A stretch of DNA of 64,000 nucleotides from Rhodanobacter sp. AS-Z3 (GCF_029224025.1 NZ_CP119392.1:457001-521000), one strand, 5' to 3'; positions 23,772-33,402 are shown, numbered from the stretch's first letter. Notes: a model not told the origin generated them from the letters alone. Translations and numbers: made by a program.

Positions 23772-26552
23772 ATGCGCCACGGTCATCTCGTGCTACTGGC
23801 CTTGCTGCTTGTAAGCAACGTTGTAGGTGCCGAGACCGCAGCGCGAACGCTCGACGATTTCAGTCAACCGAATCGCTGGACGGCTGCGGCCACCGATGAC
23901 ATCCGTGCCACGCTGCACCCGGCCAGCGCTCCACACGGCAAGGCGATCTGTCTGGAGTTCAACTTCAACGGTGTATCCGGCGGCCCCAGCCTGCGTCGTC
24001 GCCTGCCCATCACCTTTCCGGAAAATTACGCCTTGTCATTTGACGTGCGCGGCACCATGCCGCCGAATGACCTGCAAGTGAAGCTGATCGATGCCAGCGG
24101 CGACAACGTGTGGTGGTACCGCCGCGAGCACTTCACGCCAACGGACGCATGGCAGACCATCACTGCAAACAAGCGCGATATCGTTTCCGCGTGGGGGCCG
24201 GCGAAGGACCGAACGCTGCGCCAGACACAGACCGTGGAATTCACTCTTTATGCAGGGCAGGGTGGCCGTGGCGATTTTTGCGTCAGCAATCTGCGTTTGA
24301 CGCCGTTGCCGCCAGCAGCCGTAGACGAACCCACGCCAGCCAGCCTCACGCCAAACGCCGTGCTGATGCAGCAAGCCAGGCATGCAGCACGCGGCATCTA
24401 CCCACGTGGCTTCTCCGGTGAGCAGAGTTACTGGACGCTGGTTGGCGTCGACGGTGGCGCGGCAAAATCAGCGCTGATCTCCGAAGATGGCGCGGTGGAG
24501 GTGCGCAAGGGCGGCTGGTCGATCGAGCCGATGTTGCTCGACGGCAACCAGCTGATCGACTGGGCCACGGTGCAGACTAGGCAAAGTCTGCAAGACAATT
24601 ACCTGCCGATCCCCACGGTGCATTGGCAGACCGACGGCGTGCAACTGGACACCACCGCCTTCGCCAGCGGCACGCCGCAGCAGACGAACCTGCTGCTGCA
24701 ATACCGCCTCTCCAACCGCCGCAATAAACCACGCACGCTGACGCTGGCCTTGCTGTTGCGACCGTTCCAGGTCAACCCGCCAACGCAATTCCTCAATACC
24801 CCGGGCGGGATCAGTCCGATCACGGATCTGCGCTGGGACGGTCACGCCGTGCAGATCAACCACGCGTTGCAGGTGGTGTCGCTGCAGCCCGGCGACTTCG
24901 TCGCCAGCGCCCATGGTGCGATCACCCTCCCGGAGCGGTTGGCCGCAGGCGAACGTCCGCAGCTGCGCACGCTGCACGATGCAAGCGGGTACGCACAGGG
25001 TGCGCTGTTGTACCGACTGACTGTGCCGCCGCACGCAACCATCACGCTGGGGCTGGTGGTGCCTTCGAGCCCGGCGTCATTCAAGCCACCGGCCGATGCG
25101 GCAGCGTGGCTGAAACAGCAACGCGATGAAGTGGCGGCAGCGTGGCGCGTGAAGCTCAACCACGTGACGCTTGCGTTGCCCGCCGCGCAGCAGGATTTAG
25201 CTGACACCGCGCGCAGCGCACAAGCGCAGATGCTGATGTCACGCGATGGCCCGGCGTTTCAGCCAGGCACGCGCTCCTACGCGCGCACGTGGATCCGCGA
25301 TGGCGCGATGATGAGCGAGGCGTTGCTGCGCAGCGGTCACAGCGATGTGGTCGGCGCCTTCGTGCGTTGGTACGCGCCGCATCAGTTCAATACCGGCAAG
25401 GTGCCTTGCTGCGTTGACGCGCGCGGTTCGGACCCGGTACCGGAGAACGACAGCCAGGGCGAGCTGCTGTTCACCATCGCGGAGTGGTGGCGTTTCAGCC
25501 ATGACCTTTCCGGCCTGAAGAAGCTGTGGCCGCACGTGGAGCACACGGTGGCGTACATGGACCAGCTGCGCAACAGTGAGCGCACTTCGGCGCAGCAGGG
25601 CACCGCGCTGTACGGCCTGATGCCGGCGTCGATCAGCCACGAAGGCTATTCGGCCAAGCCGATGCATTCGTACTGGGACGACTTCTGGGCACTGCGCGGC
25701 TACGACGATGCGATCGCGCTGGCCAATGCCCTCGACAAACCTGATGAAGCGGCGCGCTTCACTGCCTCGCGGGATGTTTTACGCAGCGATTTGCAGTCGT
25801 CGATCCTCGCCGCAACGCGTGAACACGCCATCTACTACGTTCCCGGTGCGGCCGAACTGGGCGACTTCGATCCAACCTCCACCACCATCGCGCTGTCACC
25901 CGCCGGTGCGCAGGAGTGGCTGCCGCCGGCCTTGCTGCAACAAACCTTCGAACGCTACTGGCAGGATTTCATCGCGCGTCGCGACGGCAGCAAGGCGTGG
26001 GACGACTACACGCCGTACGAATGGCGCAACGTGGGGGCGTTTGTGCGGCTGGGCTGGCGCGAACGGATTCCGCAACTGCTCGCTTTTTTCATGGCTGACC
26101 GGCGACCAGCGGCGTGGAACCAGTGGGCCGAGGTGGTCGGGCATGACCCGCGCAAGCCGCGTTTCGTCGGCGACATGCCGCACGCATGGATCGCCTCGGA
26201 CTACCTGCGTTCGCTATACGACATGTTTGCATGGGAGCGTGCCAGCGATCACGCGCTCGTTCTGGCGGCAGGCATTCCCGCTGCGTGGTTGCGCCAAGGT
26301 CACATCGACATCGAGGGATTGCGGACGCCTTACGGTGAGCTGCACTACTCGCTGCGAGAGCAGCATGACCAGCTGCAGCTTGAGGTAAGCGACGGATTGA
26401 GCTTGCCTTCCGGCGGTCTGGTTTTCCCGTGGCCGTATGCCGCTCAACCCAGCGGCAAGGCGTGGCTGAACGGCAAACCGGTGGCATGGCGCAACGGCGA
26501 GATCACGATACGCGAGCTGCCGGCAACGTTGAGGATCGAACGACCACGCTGA
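23772..26552 (+). CDS. Large exported glycosidase-like protein with N-terminal carbohydrate-binding-like module
   Basis: 926 residues from ATG 23772 (longer readings overlap the permease and are rejected). Signal peptide HLVLLALLLVSNVVGAE. Residues about 25-175 look like a jelly-roll CBM11/CIA30-type module (LDDFSQPNRWTAA, NYALSFDVRGTMPPNDLQVK, GRGDFCVSNLRLTPL). A beta-sandwich linker follows. An (alpha/alpha)6 barrel lies at about 470-870, with the opening SYARTWIRDGAMMSEALLRS, GKVPCCVDARGSDPVPENDS, GELLFTIAEWWRF and HSYWDDFWALRGYDDAI. I cannot assign a GH family. Last gene of the operon; likely acts in the periplasm or outside on the same glucan. Confidence 0.75.
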   Translation: MRHGHLVLLALLLVSNVVGAETAARTLDDFSQPNRWTAAATDDIRATLHPASAPHGKAICLEFNFNGVSGGPSLRRRLPITFPENYALSFDVRGTMPPNDLQVKLIDASGDNVWWYRREHFTPTDAWQTITANKRDIVSAWGPAKDRTLRQTQTVEFTLYAGQGGRGDFCVSNLRLTPLPPAAVDEPTPASLTPNAVLMQQARHAARGIYPRGFSGEQSYWTLVGVDGGAAKSALISEDGAVEVRKGGWSIEPMLLDGNQLIDWATVQTRQSLQDNYLPIPTVHWQTDGVQLDTTAFASGTPQQTNLLLQYRLSNRRNKPRTLTLALLLRPFQVNPPTQFLNTPGGISPITDLRWDGHAVQINHALQVVSLQPGDFVASAHGAITLPERLAAGERPQLRTLHDASGYAQGALLYRLTVPPHATITLGLVVPSSPASFKPPADAAAWLKQQRDEVAAAWRVKLNHVTLALPAAQQDLADTARSAQAQMLMSRDGPAFQPGTRSYARTWIRDGAMMSEALLRSGHSDVVGAFVRWYAPHQFNTGKVPCCVDARGSDPVPENDSQGELLFTIAEWWRFSHDLSGLKKLWPHVEHTVAYMDQLRNSERTSAQQGTALYGLMPASISHEGYSAKPMHSYWDDFWALRGYDDAIALANALDKPDEAARFTASRDVLRSDLQSSILAATREHAIYYVPGAAELGDFDPTSTTIALSPAGAQEWLPPALLQQTFERYWQDFIARRDGSKAWDDYTPYEWRNVGAFVRLGWRERIPQLLAFFMADRRPAAWNQWAEVVGHDPRKPRFVGDMPHAWIASDYLRSLYDMFAWERASDHALVLAAGIPAAWLRQGHIDIEGLRTPYGELHYSLREQHDQLQLEVSDGLSLPSGGLVFPWPYAAQPSGKAWLNGKPVAWRNGEITIRELPATLRIERPR

Positions 26553-26578
26553 CGGTTGCCGGCAACGCGGGTTCCCCG

Positions 26579-27412
26579 CTAGAACTTGCCGGCGCGGAAG
26601 TCGGCAATGGCCTGCTGGATCTGCTCGGGCGTGTTCATCACGAACGGTCCGTAGCGCGCCACACTTTCGTTGAGCGGTTTGCCGGCGACGACGAGCAGGC
26701 GTGCTGGTGTGTCGGTACCTGCCAGTTGCAGTTGTTCGCCATCGGACAAGACGCCCAATTCACTGCGCTGCAACGCTTCGCCACCCACCAACGCTGCCTC
26801 ACCTTCGAACACGTAGGCGAAACCGTGATGGCCTGCGGGAAGGTCCAGCGTCAATTGCGCACCGGGTTGCAAGCTGATGTCCAGATACACCGGCGCGGTG
26901 ACGATGCCTTCCACCGGGCCGGTGGCGCCGGCCAGTTCGCCGGCGATCACCTTGACTTCGACGCCGGGGGCGGGATGCACGACCGGGATGCGCTCCGGAC
27001 CGATGTCCTGGTAACGCGGCGCGGTCATCTTGTCTTTCGCCGGCAGGTTCACCCAGAGCTGGAAGCCCCACATCAGGCCATTTTCCTGCTGCGGCATTTC
27101 CGAGTGCAGGATGCCGCGGCCGGCGGTCATCCATTGCACGCTGCCCGGCACCAGATCACCGCGGTTGCCATGGTTGTCGCCGTGCTGCATGTGGCCGGCG
27201 AGCATGTAGGTCACCGTCTCGAAACCACGGTGCGGATGCTCGGGGAAGCCAGCGATGTAGTCACCCGCCTGGTCGGAACGGAATTCGTCCAGCAGCAGGA
27301 ATGGATCAAGCATGTCCAGTCCGGGCTGGCCGATGACGCGCTTCAATTTCACGCCCGCGCCGTCGGACGTATCCATGCCGCGGATGCGGCGGGTGATGTG
27401 GCGATCGCTCAT
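26579..27412 (-). CDS. Pirin family cupin protein
   Basis: 277-residue bicupin from MSDRHITRRIRGM; GGAG 6 nt before this ATG decides the start. The metal site of pirins is visible: FPEHPHRGFETVTYML (two His), then GDLVPGSVQWMTAGRGILH and HSEMPQ (His, Glu). Some bacterial pirins are quercetin dioxygenases or redox-sensing regulators; the role here is unknown. Monocistronic, convergent with the glycosidase operon at 26 bp. Confidence 0.92.
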   Translation of the reverse strand: MSDRHITRRIRGMDTSDGAGVKLKRVIGQPGLDMLDPFLLLDEFRSDQAGDYIAGFPEHPHRGFETVTYMLAGHMQHGDNHGNRGDLVPGSVQWMTAGRGILHSEMPQQENGLMWGFQLWVNLPAKDKMTAPRYQDIGPERIPVVHPAPGVEVKVIAGELAGATGPVEGIVTAPVYLDISLQPGAQLTLDLPAGHHGFAYVFEGEAALVGGEALQRSELGVLSDGEQLQLAGTDTPARLLVVAGKPLNESVARYGPFVMNTPEQIQQAIADFRAGKF

Positions 27413-27570
27413 GGCTTGCTCCATCAAGGGAATGACTGGCCGACAAGATGGCCCCATCACGCCGCCAGTCCAAGCCTCCGCGCAGGAACGGATCGTTCCA
27501 TCGACGCGACAGTGGTTCGACGAGACGAGTTACCGCCCTCGTCCCTCACTCCTCTCCACTCATGCCCGCT

Positions 27571-28254
27571 TCAATGCACCCAGTGACCGCTGCGCTGGCG
27601 TGGCGGGCTGATTTCATCTTCCTTGCCCGGCCGCTGTTGCAGCACCATCGTTTCCACTTCGGCTTCGGTGGCAGGTTTGGCTTGCCAGTACTGGTTGACT
27701 GCGTTGAGCACGGTGGGCACCTGAGACAGACACTCGTCGTACTCGTCTTCGCTGAGTTTCTCGAATTCGGTATCGGCACTGAGAATGCCTTCGTCCACTG
27801 CCAGCGCCATCACCGGCCCCAGCAACTCCATCAACTGCGGGTCTTCGGCGAGGCGGTTTTCCCACAGCGCCGCGCGCAGGTCGATGCCACGACTGAACCC
27901 TTCGCACCAGCCGGCAGCCGACAGCAACGGGCCGCCTTCCATTTCGACTTCGCCGAGAATCGGTTCGTAAGCGTCCACATCAAGTTCCGCGCTGATCGAA
28001 TCGTTGAGCTTGGCCAGCAGTGCCAGCACGCGATTGCCTTCGTCCTCGTCGGCGAACGGTTCGTGCAATACCTCATGCAGCCATTCATCCGGCAGCACCA
28101 GCAGCGGGCCAACTGTCAGCGCGCTGAGCAGGCCGTGCACGCCGTCCAGCAGCAAATCACCTTCGCCGGTATGCGCGCGCAGGTAGCGATCCAGCTCTTC
28201 CAGTTCGCTGTCGTCCAGCGAGCTGGGCCATTCGGCTTTGGTCATGTCGTTCAT
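27571..28254 (-). CDS. UPF0149 (YecA/YgfB) family protein
   Basis: 227-residue acidic cytoplasmic protein starting MNDMTKAEWPSSL, the start overlapping the xth stop as ATGA. Family segments are LDRYLRAHTGEGDLLLDGVH, LLSALTVGPLLVLPDEWL, GWCEGFSRGIDLRAALW and ILSADTEFEKLSEDEYDECL. The biochemical role is unclear. Coupled translation with xth suggests a two-gene operon. Confidence 0.88.
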   Translation of the reverse strand: MNDMTKAEWPSSLDDSELEELDRYLRAHTGEGDLLLDGVHGLLSALTVGPLLVLPDEWLHEVLHEPFADEDEGNRVLALLAKLNDSISAELDVDAYEPILGEVEMEGGPLLSAAGWCEGFSRGIDLRAALWENRLAEDPQLMELLGPVMALAVDEGILSADTEFEKLSEDEYDECLSQVPTVLNAVNQYWQAKPATEAEVETMVLQQRPGKEDEISPPRQRSGHWVH

Positions 28255-29018
28255 ATATCCAGTTCCAGCATCACCGGCGTGTGATCGGAAGGGCGCTCCC
28301 AGCGTCGCGGTTCGCGGTCGATCGACGCTGCGGTAGCAGCAGATTTCAAAGCCTCGCCGATCAGGATCAGATCGATGCGCAAGCCCATGTTGCGGCGGAA
28401 TGCTGCCTGCCGATAGTCCCACCAGCTGTAGTGCCCGGCCTCTGGCTGGAACAGGCGGAAACTGTCATGCAGGCCAAGGTCGGTAATCGCCTTGAGTGCG
28501 GCGCGCTCCGGCGGCGAACACAGGATGTCTTCACCCCAGGCAGCCGGATCGTAGACGTCGCGGTCGTCAGGACAGATGTTGAAGTCACCCAGCACCACCA
28601 GGTTCGGATGGCGTTCGTGCTCGTGGGCAAGGAAGTCGCGTACCTTGGCCATCCAGTCCAGCTTGTACGCATATTTCTCGTCACCGACTGCCTTGCCGTT
28701 GACGACATACAAGTCCACCACGCGCAACTTGCCGATGGTTGCGGCCAGGATGCGCCGCTGCGGATCGTCCAGACCGGGGATGTCGGTGACGATGTCGGTA
28801 GGTTCGTCGCGAGCCAGAATAGCCACGCCGTTGTAGGTCTTCTGGCCGGAATAGACCGCGCGATAGCCGGCGGCAGCCAGTTCCTCGACCGGAAACTTCG
28901 CGTCCTCCAGCTTGGTTTCCTGCAGCGCCACTACGTCCGGTTGGGCGTCAGCCAGCCACTGGGTCAGGTGCGGCAGGCGCACTTTCAGCGAATTGACGTT
29001 CCACGAGGCGATCTTCAT
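28251..29018 (-). CDS. xth: Exodeoxyribonuclease III (AP endonuclease)
   Basis: 255-residue Mg2+-dependent nuclease of the EEP fold for base-excision repair of abasic sites and 3' blocks. Signature segments are MKIASWNVNSLKVRLPHL, VALQETKLEDAKFP, YSGQKTYNGVAILARDEP, VLGDFNICPDDRDVYDP and the closing SDHTPVMLELDI with catalytic Asp-His. The start at 29018 matches the family N-terminus; upstream in-frame codons cover the 5' region and are not used. First gene of an operon with the UPF0149 gene. Confidence 0.95.
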   Translation of the reverse strand: MKIASWNVNSLKVRLPHLTQWLADAQPDVVALQETKLEDAKFPVEELAAAGYRAVYSGQKTYNGVAILARDEPTDIVTDIPGLDDPQRRILAATIGKLRVVDLYVVNGKAVGDEKYAYKLDWMAKVRDFLAHEHERHPNLVVLGDFNICPDDRDVYDPAAWGEDILCSPPERAALKAITDLGLHDSFRLFQPEAGHYSWWDYRQAAFRRNMGLRIDLILIGEALKSAATAASIDREPRRWERPSDHTPVMLELDI

Positions 29019-29298
29019 GCGGCTATTGTAAGGGAACCGGGGTGGCTTCCGGGGGCGGGGGCCCGCCCGTAGAGTGGTCACCGATGGCGCCACAGCGCGG
29101 TTTTTGGGGCGGCACAGGGGCGTTTCGAGATGGAGAAATACGGGTTCGCGAATCTTTCGTTGAAAAATCCACCAAAACGCCAAAATCCAGTGTATGCTGG
29201 TCGAGCAAGAGTACCGCTTAAAGGCGACTTCTTGCTTCTAGTGGTTCGGCGCATGCCGCCAGGGCCACAAACCATCCATGCTTCAAAGGTATAGTTAC

Positions 29299-29508
29299 AT
29301 GTCGGATCGTCAGAGCGGTACAGTCAAGTGGTTCAACGACGCCAAAGGTTTTGGCTTCATCACCCCGGAAAGCGGTGACGACCTGTTCGTGCATTTCCGC
29401 GCGATCCAGGGCACGGGCTTCAAGTCCCTGCAGGAAGGCCAGCGCGTCACGTTCGTCGTCACCAAGGGCCAGAAAGGCCTGCAGGCTGAGGAAGTCCAGG
29501 TTGCCTAA
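29299..29508 (+). CDS. Cold-shock domain protein (CspA family)
   Basis: 69-residue OB-fold single-stranded nucleic-acid-binding protein. RNP1 is KGFGFITP and RNP2 is [22 protein letters not shown] is the diagnostic start. ATG 29299 gives the standard length; an ATG seven codons earlier (29278) would add an unusual leader. The 280-bp gap to the divergent xth gene leaves room for a long 5' UTR, as is usual for csp genes. A TATGCT at 29193-29198 may be the -10. A strong terminator follows. Confidence 0.95.
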   Translation: MSDRQSGTVKWFNDAKGFGFITPESGDDLFVHFRAIQGTGFKSLQEGQRVTFVVTKGQKGLQAEEVQVA

Positions 29509-29537
29509 TTCCTTCGGGAATTGAGCGGTCTTGAAGA

Positions 29538-29560
29538 AACCCGCTTCGGCGGGTTTTTTC
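29538..29560 (+). terminator. Rho-independent terminator of the cold-shock gene
   Basis: Stem AACCCGC/GCGGGTT with TTCG tetraloop followed by a T-run at 29554-29559, 30 bp after the stop. The opposite strand reads GCGGGTTTCTTC, so it may also help end the convergent prlC transcript. Confidence 0.93.
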
Positions 29561-29620
29561 TTGCCTGGCGTTTGGCGTTTGTCCCGACAACGCCGCGGCA
29601 ATGCCGCAGCGCTGCCTTGA

Positions 29621-31663
29621 TCAGACCAGCCCGTAGCTACGCAACAAGGCTTCCGGTTCGGGTTTGCGACCACGAAAAGCGACGAAGCTTTCCAGCGCCG
29701 GCCGGCTGGCACCTACTGACAGGAACTCGGCGCGGAAGCGTTCGCCGGTGGCGCGGTCAATCACGCCATGTTCCTCGAACTCGCCAAACGCATCGGCGCT
29801 GAGCAGCTCGGCCCACAGGTAGCTGTAGTAACCCGCCGCATAACCGCCAGCGAAGACGTGGCTGAAGCCATGCGGAAAACGCTGCCACGCGGGCGGATGC
29901 AGTACGGCGACCTGCTTGCGCACCTGCTCCAGCACAGCCAGCGTGCGTGCACCCCGTGCCGGTTCGTACTCCAGGTGCAGCAGGAAGTCGAACAGCGCGA
30001 ACTCCAGTTGGCGCACCAGGAACAGGCCGGCGTGGAAGTGGCGCGCAGCAAGCATGCGTTCGAACAGTTCGTCGGGCAACCGCTCGCCGGTCTGGTAATG
30101 CTTCGCGAACAGGTCGAGTGCTTCGCGGTTCCAGCCGAAGTTCTCCATGAACTGGCTGGGCAACTCCACCGCATCCCACTCGACGCCATCGATACCGCCA
30201 ATCGAGGGTAACGTGATCTCGGTCAGCAGGTGATGTAGACCATGGCCGAATTCATGGAAAAGAGTGAGCACGTCGTCGTGTGTAAGCAACGCCGGCTTGC
30301 CTTCGGTCGGCGGGGCAAAATTGCAGGTGAGGAAGGCCACCGGCAACTGCTGCTGTGCGCCGTCGTCAAAGCGGGCGCGGCAGACATCCATCCACGCGCC
30401 GCCGCGCTTGCCATTGCGCGCATACAGATCGATATACGCGCCGGCAAACACCCGACCCTTGGCATCGCGCACGTCGTAATAGCGCACCTCGGGATGCCAT
30501 ACGTCGACGCCTTCGCGCACAGCCAGGGTAATGCCGTAGAGCTTTTCGGTGAGGCCGAACAAGCCATCGAGCACCGCCGGCAGCGGGAAGTAAGGCTTCA
30601 GCTGCTCTTCGTCCAGCGTGTACTCACGCTGGCGCAGTTTTTCCGAGGCATAGCCGACGTCCCACGGTTCCAGATTGTCGAGTTGCAATTCGTCATGCGC
30701 GAAAGCACGCAGCGTGGCCAGTTCCTGCTGTGCCACGGGCTTTGCGCGCAAGGCCAGATCGTGCAGGAATTCCAGCACCTCGACCGGCGAGCCGGCCATC
30801 TTGGTGGCCAGCGATTCTTCCGCGGCGTTGGCGAAGCCAAGCAACTGTGCCGCCTCGTGGCGCAACGCCATGATCTGCTCGATGCGCTCGCCATTGTCGA
30901 ACTTGCCCGCGTCCGGGCCCTGGTCAGAGGCACGCGTCTGGTAGGCCCAGTACACCCGTTCGCGCAGGCCGCGATTGTCCGCGTAAGTCAAAACGGCCTG
31001 CACGCTGGGCTGCTTCAGCGTAACCAGATAGCCGTCCAGTTGCTGGTCCCCGGCGTACTGGCGCAGCACGGCACGACCGGAATCCGGAACGCCGGCAAGG
31101 TCGCGCTCGTCGGTAACGTGTTCATGCCATGCTTCGCTGGCATCGAGCACCGCGTTGGAGAATTCGGTGGAGAGTTTGCTGAGCTCGACACCGATCTCGC
31201 GAAAACGCGAACGCGCCGGCTCTTCCAGTGCCACCCCCGAGAGTTTGAAGTCACGCAGCGCGTGTTCCACCAGCGCGCGTTCCGCCCGCGGCAGCGTGTC
31301 GAAATCCGGTGCATCGGCCAGCGCCTGCACGGCGGCGTACAGCTCGCGGTTCTGGCCCAGTTCGATCGCGTGGTCGGTGAGCTGTTCTTCGGCCGGCGCG
31401 TAGACCTTGCGCAGCGCCTCGCTGTCTGCAACCGAGTGCAGGTGCGATACCGGCGCCCAGGCACGGGCCAGACGCTGCTCCAACCGTTCCTGGGTCAACA
31501 TCACCGTGACAAAATCACGTGGCGCGCCAGGCGCGAGCAGCGCGTCGATGCCCGCGCGATAGTCGGCGAGCATCGTCTCGATCGCTGGCGCGACATGTTC
31601 AGGGCGAATTTGCGAAAAAGCTGGCAGGACATCGTCAGCCAGCAGGGGGTTGTCGTGACTCAT
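29621..31663 (-). CDS. prlC: Oligopeptidase A (M3 family zinc metallopeptidase)
   Basis: 680-residue cytoplasmic thimet-type peptidase that degrades short peptides, including cleaved signal peptides. ATG 31663 follows AGGAG by 6 nt. The zinc site HEFGH is at residues 470-474 (LTLFHEFGHGLHHLL), with the third ligand in the following helix region (DAVELPSQFMENF). C-terminal GGYAAGYYSYLWAELLSAD is typical. The gene stands alone, divergent from the gamma-carbonic anhydrase gene. Confidence 0.95.
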   Translation of the reverse strand: MSHDNPLLADDVLPAFSQIRPEHVAPAIETMLADYRAGIDALLAPGAPRDFVTVMLTQERLEQRLARAWAPVSHLHSVADSEALRKVYAPAEEQLTDHAIELGQNRELYAAVQALADAPDFDTLPRAERALVEHALRDFKLSGVALEEPARSRFREIGVELSKLSTEFSNAVLDASEAWHEHVTDERDLAGVPDSGRAVLRQYAGDQQLDGYLVTLKQPSVQAVLTYADNRGLRERVYWAYQTRASDQGPDAGKFDNGERIEQIMALRHEAAQLLGFANAAEESLATKMAGSPVEVLEFLHDLALRAKPVAQQELATLRAFAHDELQLDNLEPWDVGYASEKLRQREYTLDEEQLKPYFPLPAVLDGLFGLTEKLYGITLAVREGVDVWHPEVRYYDVRDAKGRVFAGAYIDLYARNGKRGGAWMDVCRARFDDGAQQQLPVAFLTCNFAPPTEGKPALLTHDDVLTLFHEFGHGLHHLLTEITLPSIGGIDGVEWDAVELPSQFMENFGWNREALDLFAKHYQTGERLPDELFERMLAARHFHAGLFLVRQLEFALFDFLLHLEYEPARGARTLAVLEQVRKQVAVLHPPAWQRFPHGFSHVFAGGYAAGYYSYLWAELLSADAFGEFEEHGVIDRATGERFRAEFLSVGASRPALESFVAFRGRKPEPEALLRSYGLV

Positions 31664-31757
31664 GGGCGCTCCTTTGCGTAGGCTCAGCGTGGCGACCGGA
31701 CGCACCGAAATCAAGCGCGGTGATGTGACAAGGCCAGCGCGCCGCTAGAATGCGCGA

Positions 31758-32291
31758 ATGAATTCCCTGCGCAGCTTCAAGGGCATCGCGCCCACCCTCG
31801 GCCAGCGCGTCTACGTCGACCCCGTCGCCAGCGTGATGGGTGACGTAGTGCTCGGCGACGATGTCTCGATCTGGCCCGGCGCAGTGCTGCGCGGCGACGT
31901 CAACCATATCCGGGTTGGCGCGAAGACCAGCATCCAGGACGGCAGCATCGTGCATGTGGCGCACGCCGGCCCGTACGGTCCGGGCTTTCCGTGCCTGATC
32001 GGCGAAGGCGTCACCATCGGCCACGCTGCCGTCGTGCATGCCTGCACTATCGGCGATTACTGCATGATCGGCATGCATGCCACGGTGATGGACGGCGCGG
32101 TTATCCAGAAATACGGCTTCGTCGGTGCCGGCAGCCTGGTCGCTCCCGGCAAGGTCGTCGGCGAGCGCGAGCTATGGCTGGGCAACCCCGCGCGGTTCGT
32201 GCGTTTGCTCAGCGACGCACAGGTCGAACAACTGCATTACTCGGCCGATCACTACGTGCGATTGAAGGACACCTATCTGGCTTCGGCCTGA
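31758..32291 (+). CDS. Gamma-class carbonic anhydrase family protein (YrdA/CaiE-like)
   Basis: 177-residue left-handed beta-helix trimer protein. Hexapeptide repeats (PVASVMGDVVLGDDVSIWPG) run through the centre. Putative metal ligands are the His residues in IVHVAHAGPYG and GHAAVVHACTIGDYCMIGMH. Many homologues have weak or no carbonic anhydrase activity, so an enzymatic role is not assured. Convergent with the YkgJ gene across 20 bp. Confidence 0.9.
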   Translation: MNSLRSFKGIAPTLGQRVYVDPVASVMGDVVLGDDVSIWPGAVLRGDVNHIRVGAKTSIQDGSIVHVAHAGPYGPGFPCLIGEGVTIGHAAVVHACTIGDYCMIGMHATVMDGAVIQKYGFVGAGSLVAPGKVVGERELWLGNPARFVRLLSDAQVEQLHYSADHYVRLKDTYLASA

Positions 32292-32311
32292 TCCTGCGCT
32301 TGTTGCTGAGC

Positions 32312-32575
32312 TCAACGGCTCGTGGCGGCTTCCAGTTGCGTCAGCCACGCCAGCGCATGATCACGGTTGGCACCGCACATCGCCGGCTCGGCACGCAAGC
32401 TGCTGCACACGGCGGGTCGCTCGGGCCGACCGAAGATGGCGCAGCGGTTGTCTTCGGTCAGTTGCACACAACGAACGCCGGCCGGCTTGCCGTTTGGCAT
32501 GCCGGGAATGGGCGAGGAGATTGACGGCGCAATACAGCAAGCACCGCAGCCAACCCGGCAAGTTATCGATGTCAC
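32312..32575 (-). CDS. YkgJ family cysteine-cluster protein
   Basis: 87-residue protein with a Zn/Fe-type cysteine cluster: CRVGCGACC near the N-terminus, [15 protein letters not shown], then [16 protein letters not shown]. The best start is GTG at 32575, which overlaps the aroE stop as GTGA and gives a normal family length. Longer readings overlap aroE and are rejected. It is translationally coupled to aroE. Function unknown. Confidence 0.8.
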   Translation of the reverse strand: MTSITCRVGCGACCIAPSISSPIPGMPNGKPAGVRCVQLTEDNRCAIFGRPERPAVCSSLRAEPAMCGANRDHALAWLTQLEAATSR

Positions 32576-33402
32576 GCAGCTTGCTGGCGCAAGGTTTGAT
32601 AGACCGGTTCGGTTTCCGGCCGCTTGCCATGCCACAACTCGAACGCATCGGCGGCTGTTTCCACCAGCATGCCGAGACCGTCTACCGCGTAGCGCGCACC
32701 GGCGGCTTTTGCCCAACTCAGGAAACTGCTGGCGGCGGCACCGTAGGACAGGTCGTAACACAGCGCACGTGAGCCGATCAGCGAACCGGGAAGTTGCAAG
32801 GCCACGCCCAGCACGCCAGCTGAAGTCGCATTGACAATCAAGTCGTAGCTGCCGATGTTGGCCAGGTCATCCCAGTAGCGCGTGTGTGCACGCGCGGGAT
32901 CACCGATCGCATCGGCGAGAACATCGGCGGCCGCGGGTGAGCGATTGACGATGGTCAACGTTTCCACACCGGCATCCAGCAGATCCCACGCCACGCCGTG
33001 GGCGGCGCCACCGGCACCGAGCAGCAGCGCGGTATGGCCACGCAGGTCCAGCTCGTGGCGTTCGGTGATATCGCGAACCATGCCGGCACCATCGGTGTTG
33101 TGCGCGGCCAGTCGGCCATCCGCCAGTCGGGTCAGGACGTTCGCGCCGCCTGCGCGGGTGGCGGCGGCACTGTGCTGATCGGCCAAGGCAAACGCCGCGG
33201 CCTTGTGCGGCAAGGTGACATTCGCGCCATGGCCACCTTCCGCGAAGAACTGCTGCACCGCTTGGGCAAACTCGTCGGGCGCCGCATCAATCGCGCGGTA
33301 TTCCAGTTCGATACCGAACTGCTGCGCGAATGCCTGATGGATGCGTGGCGACAGGCTATGCGCTATCGGATGGCCGAATACGGCGAACTGAGCGACAGAC
33401 AT
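32572..33402 (-). CDS. aroE: Shikimate dehydrogenase (NADP)
   Basis: Reduces 3-dehydroshikimate to shikimate in aromatic amino-acid synthesis. 276 residues with [14 protein letters not shown] (substrate Ser pair), [11 protein letters not shown] (catalytic Lys), [14 protein letters not shown] (Asp), the nucleotide-binding [16 protein letters not shown] and NATSAGV. Followed by YkgJ through a GTGA overlap. Confidence 0.96.
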   Translation of the reverse strand: MSVAQFAVFGHPIAHSLSPRIHQAFAQQFGIELEYRAIDAAPDEFAQAVQQFFAEGGHGANVTLPHKAAAFALADQHSAAATRAGGANVLTRLADGRLAAHNTDGAGMVRDITERHELDLRGHTALLLGAGGAAHGVAWDLLDAGVETLTIVNRSPAAADVLADAIGDPARAHTRYWDDLANIGSYDLIVNATSAGVLGVALQLPGSLIGSRALCYDLSYGAAASSFLSWAKAAGARYAVDGLGMLVETAADAFELWHGKRPETEPVYQTLRQQAA

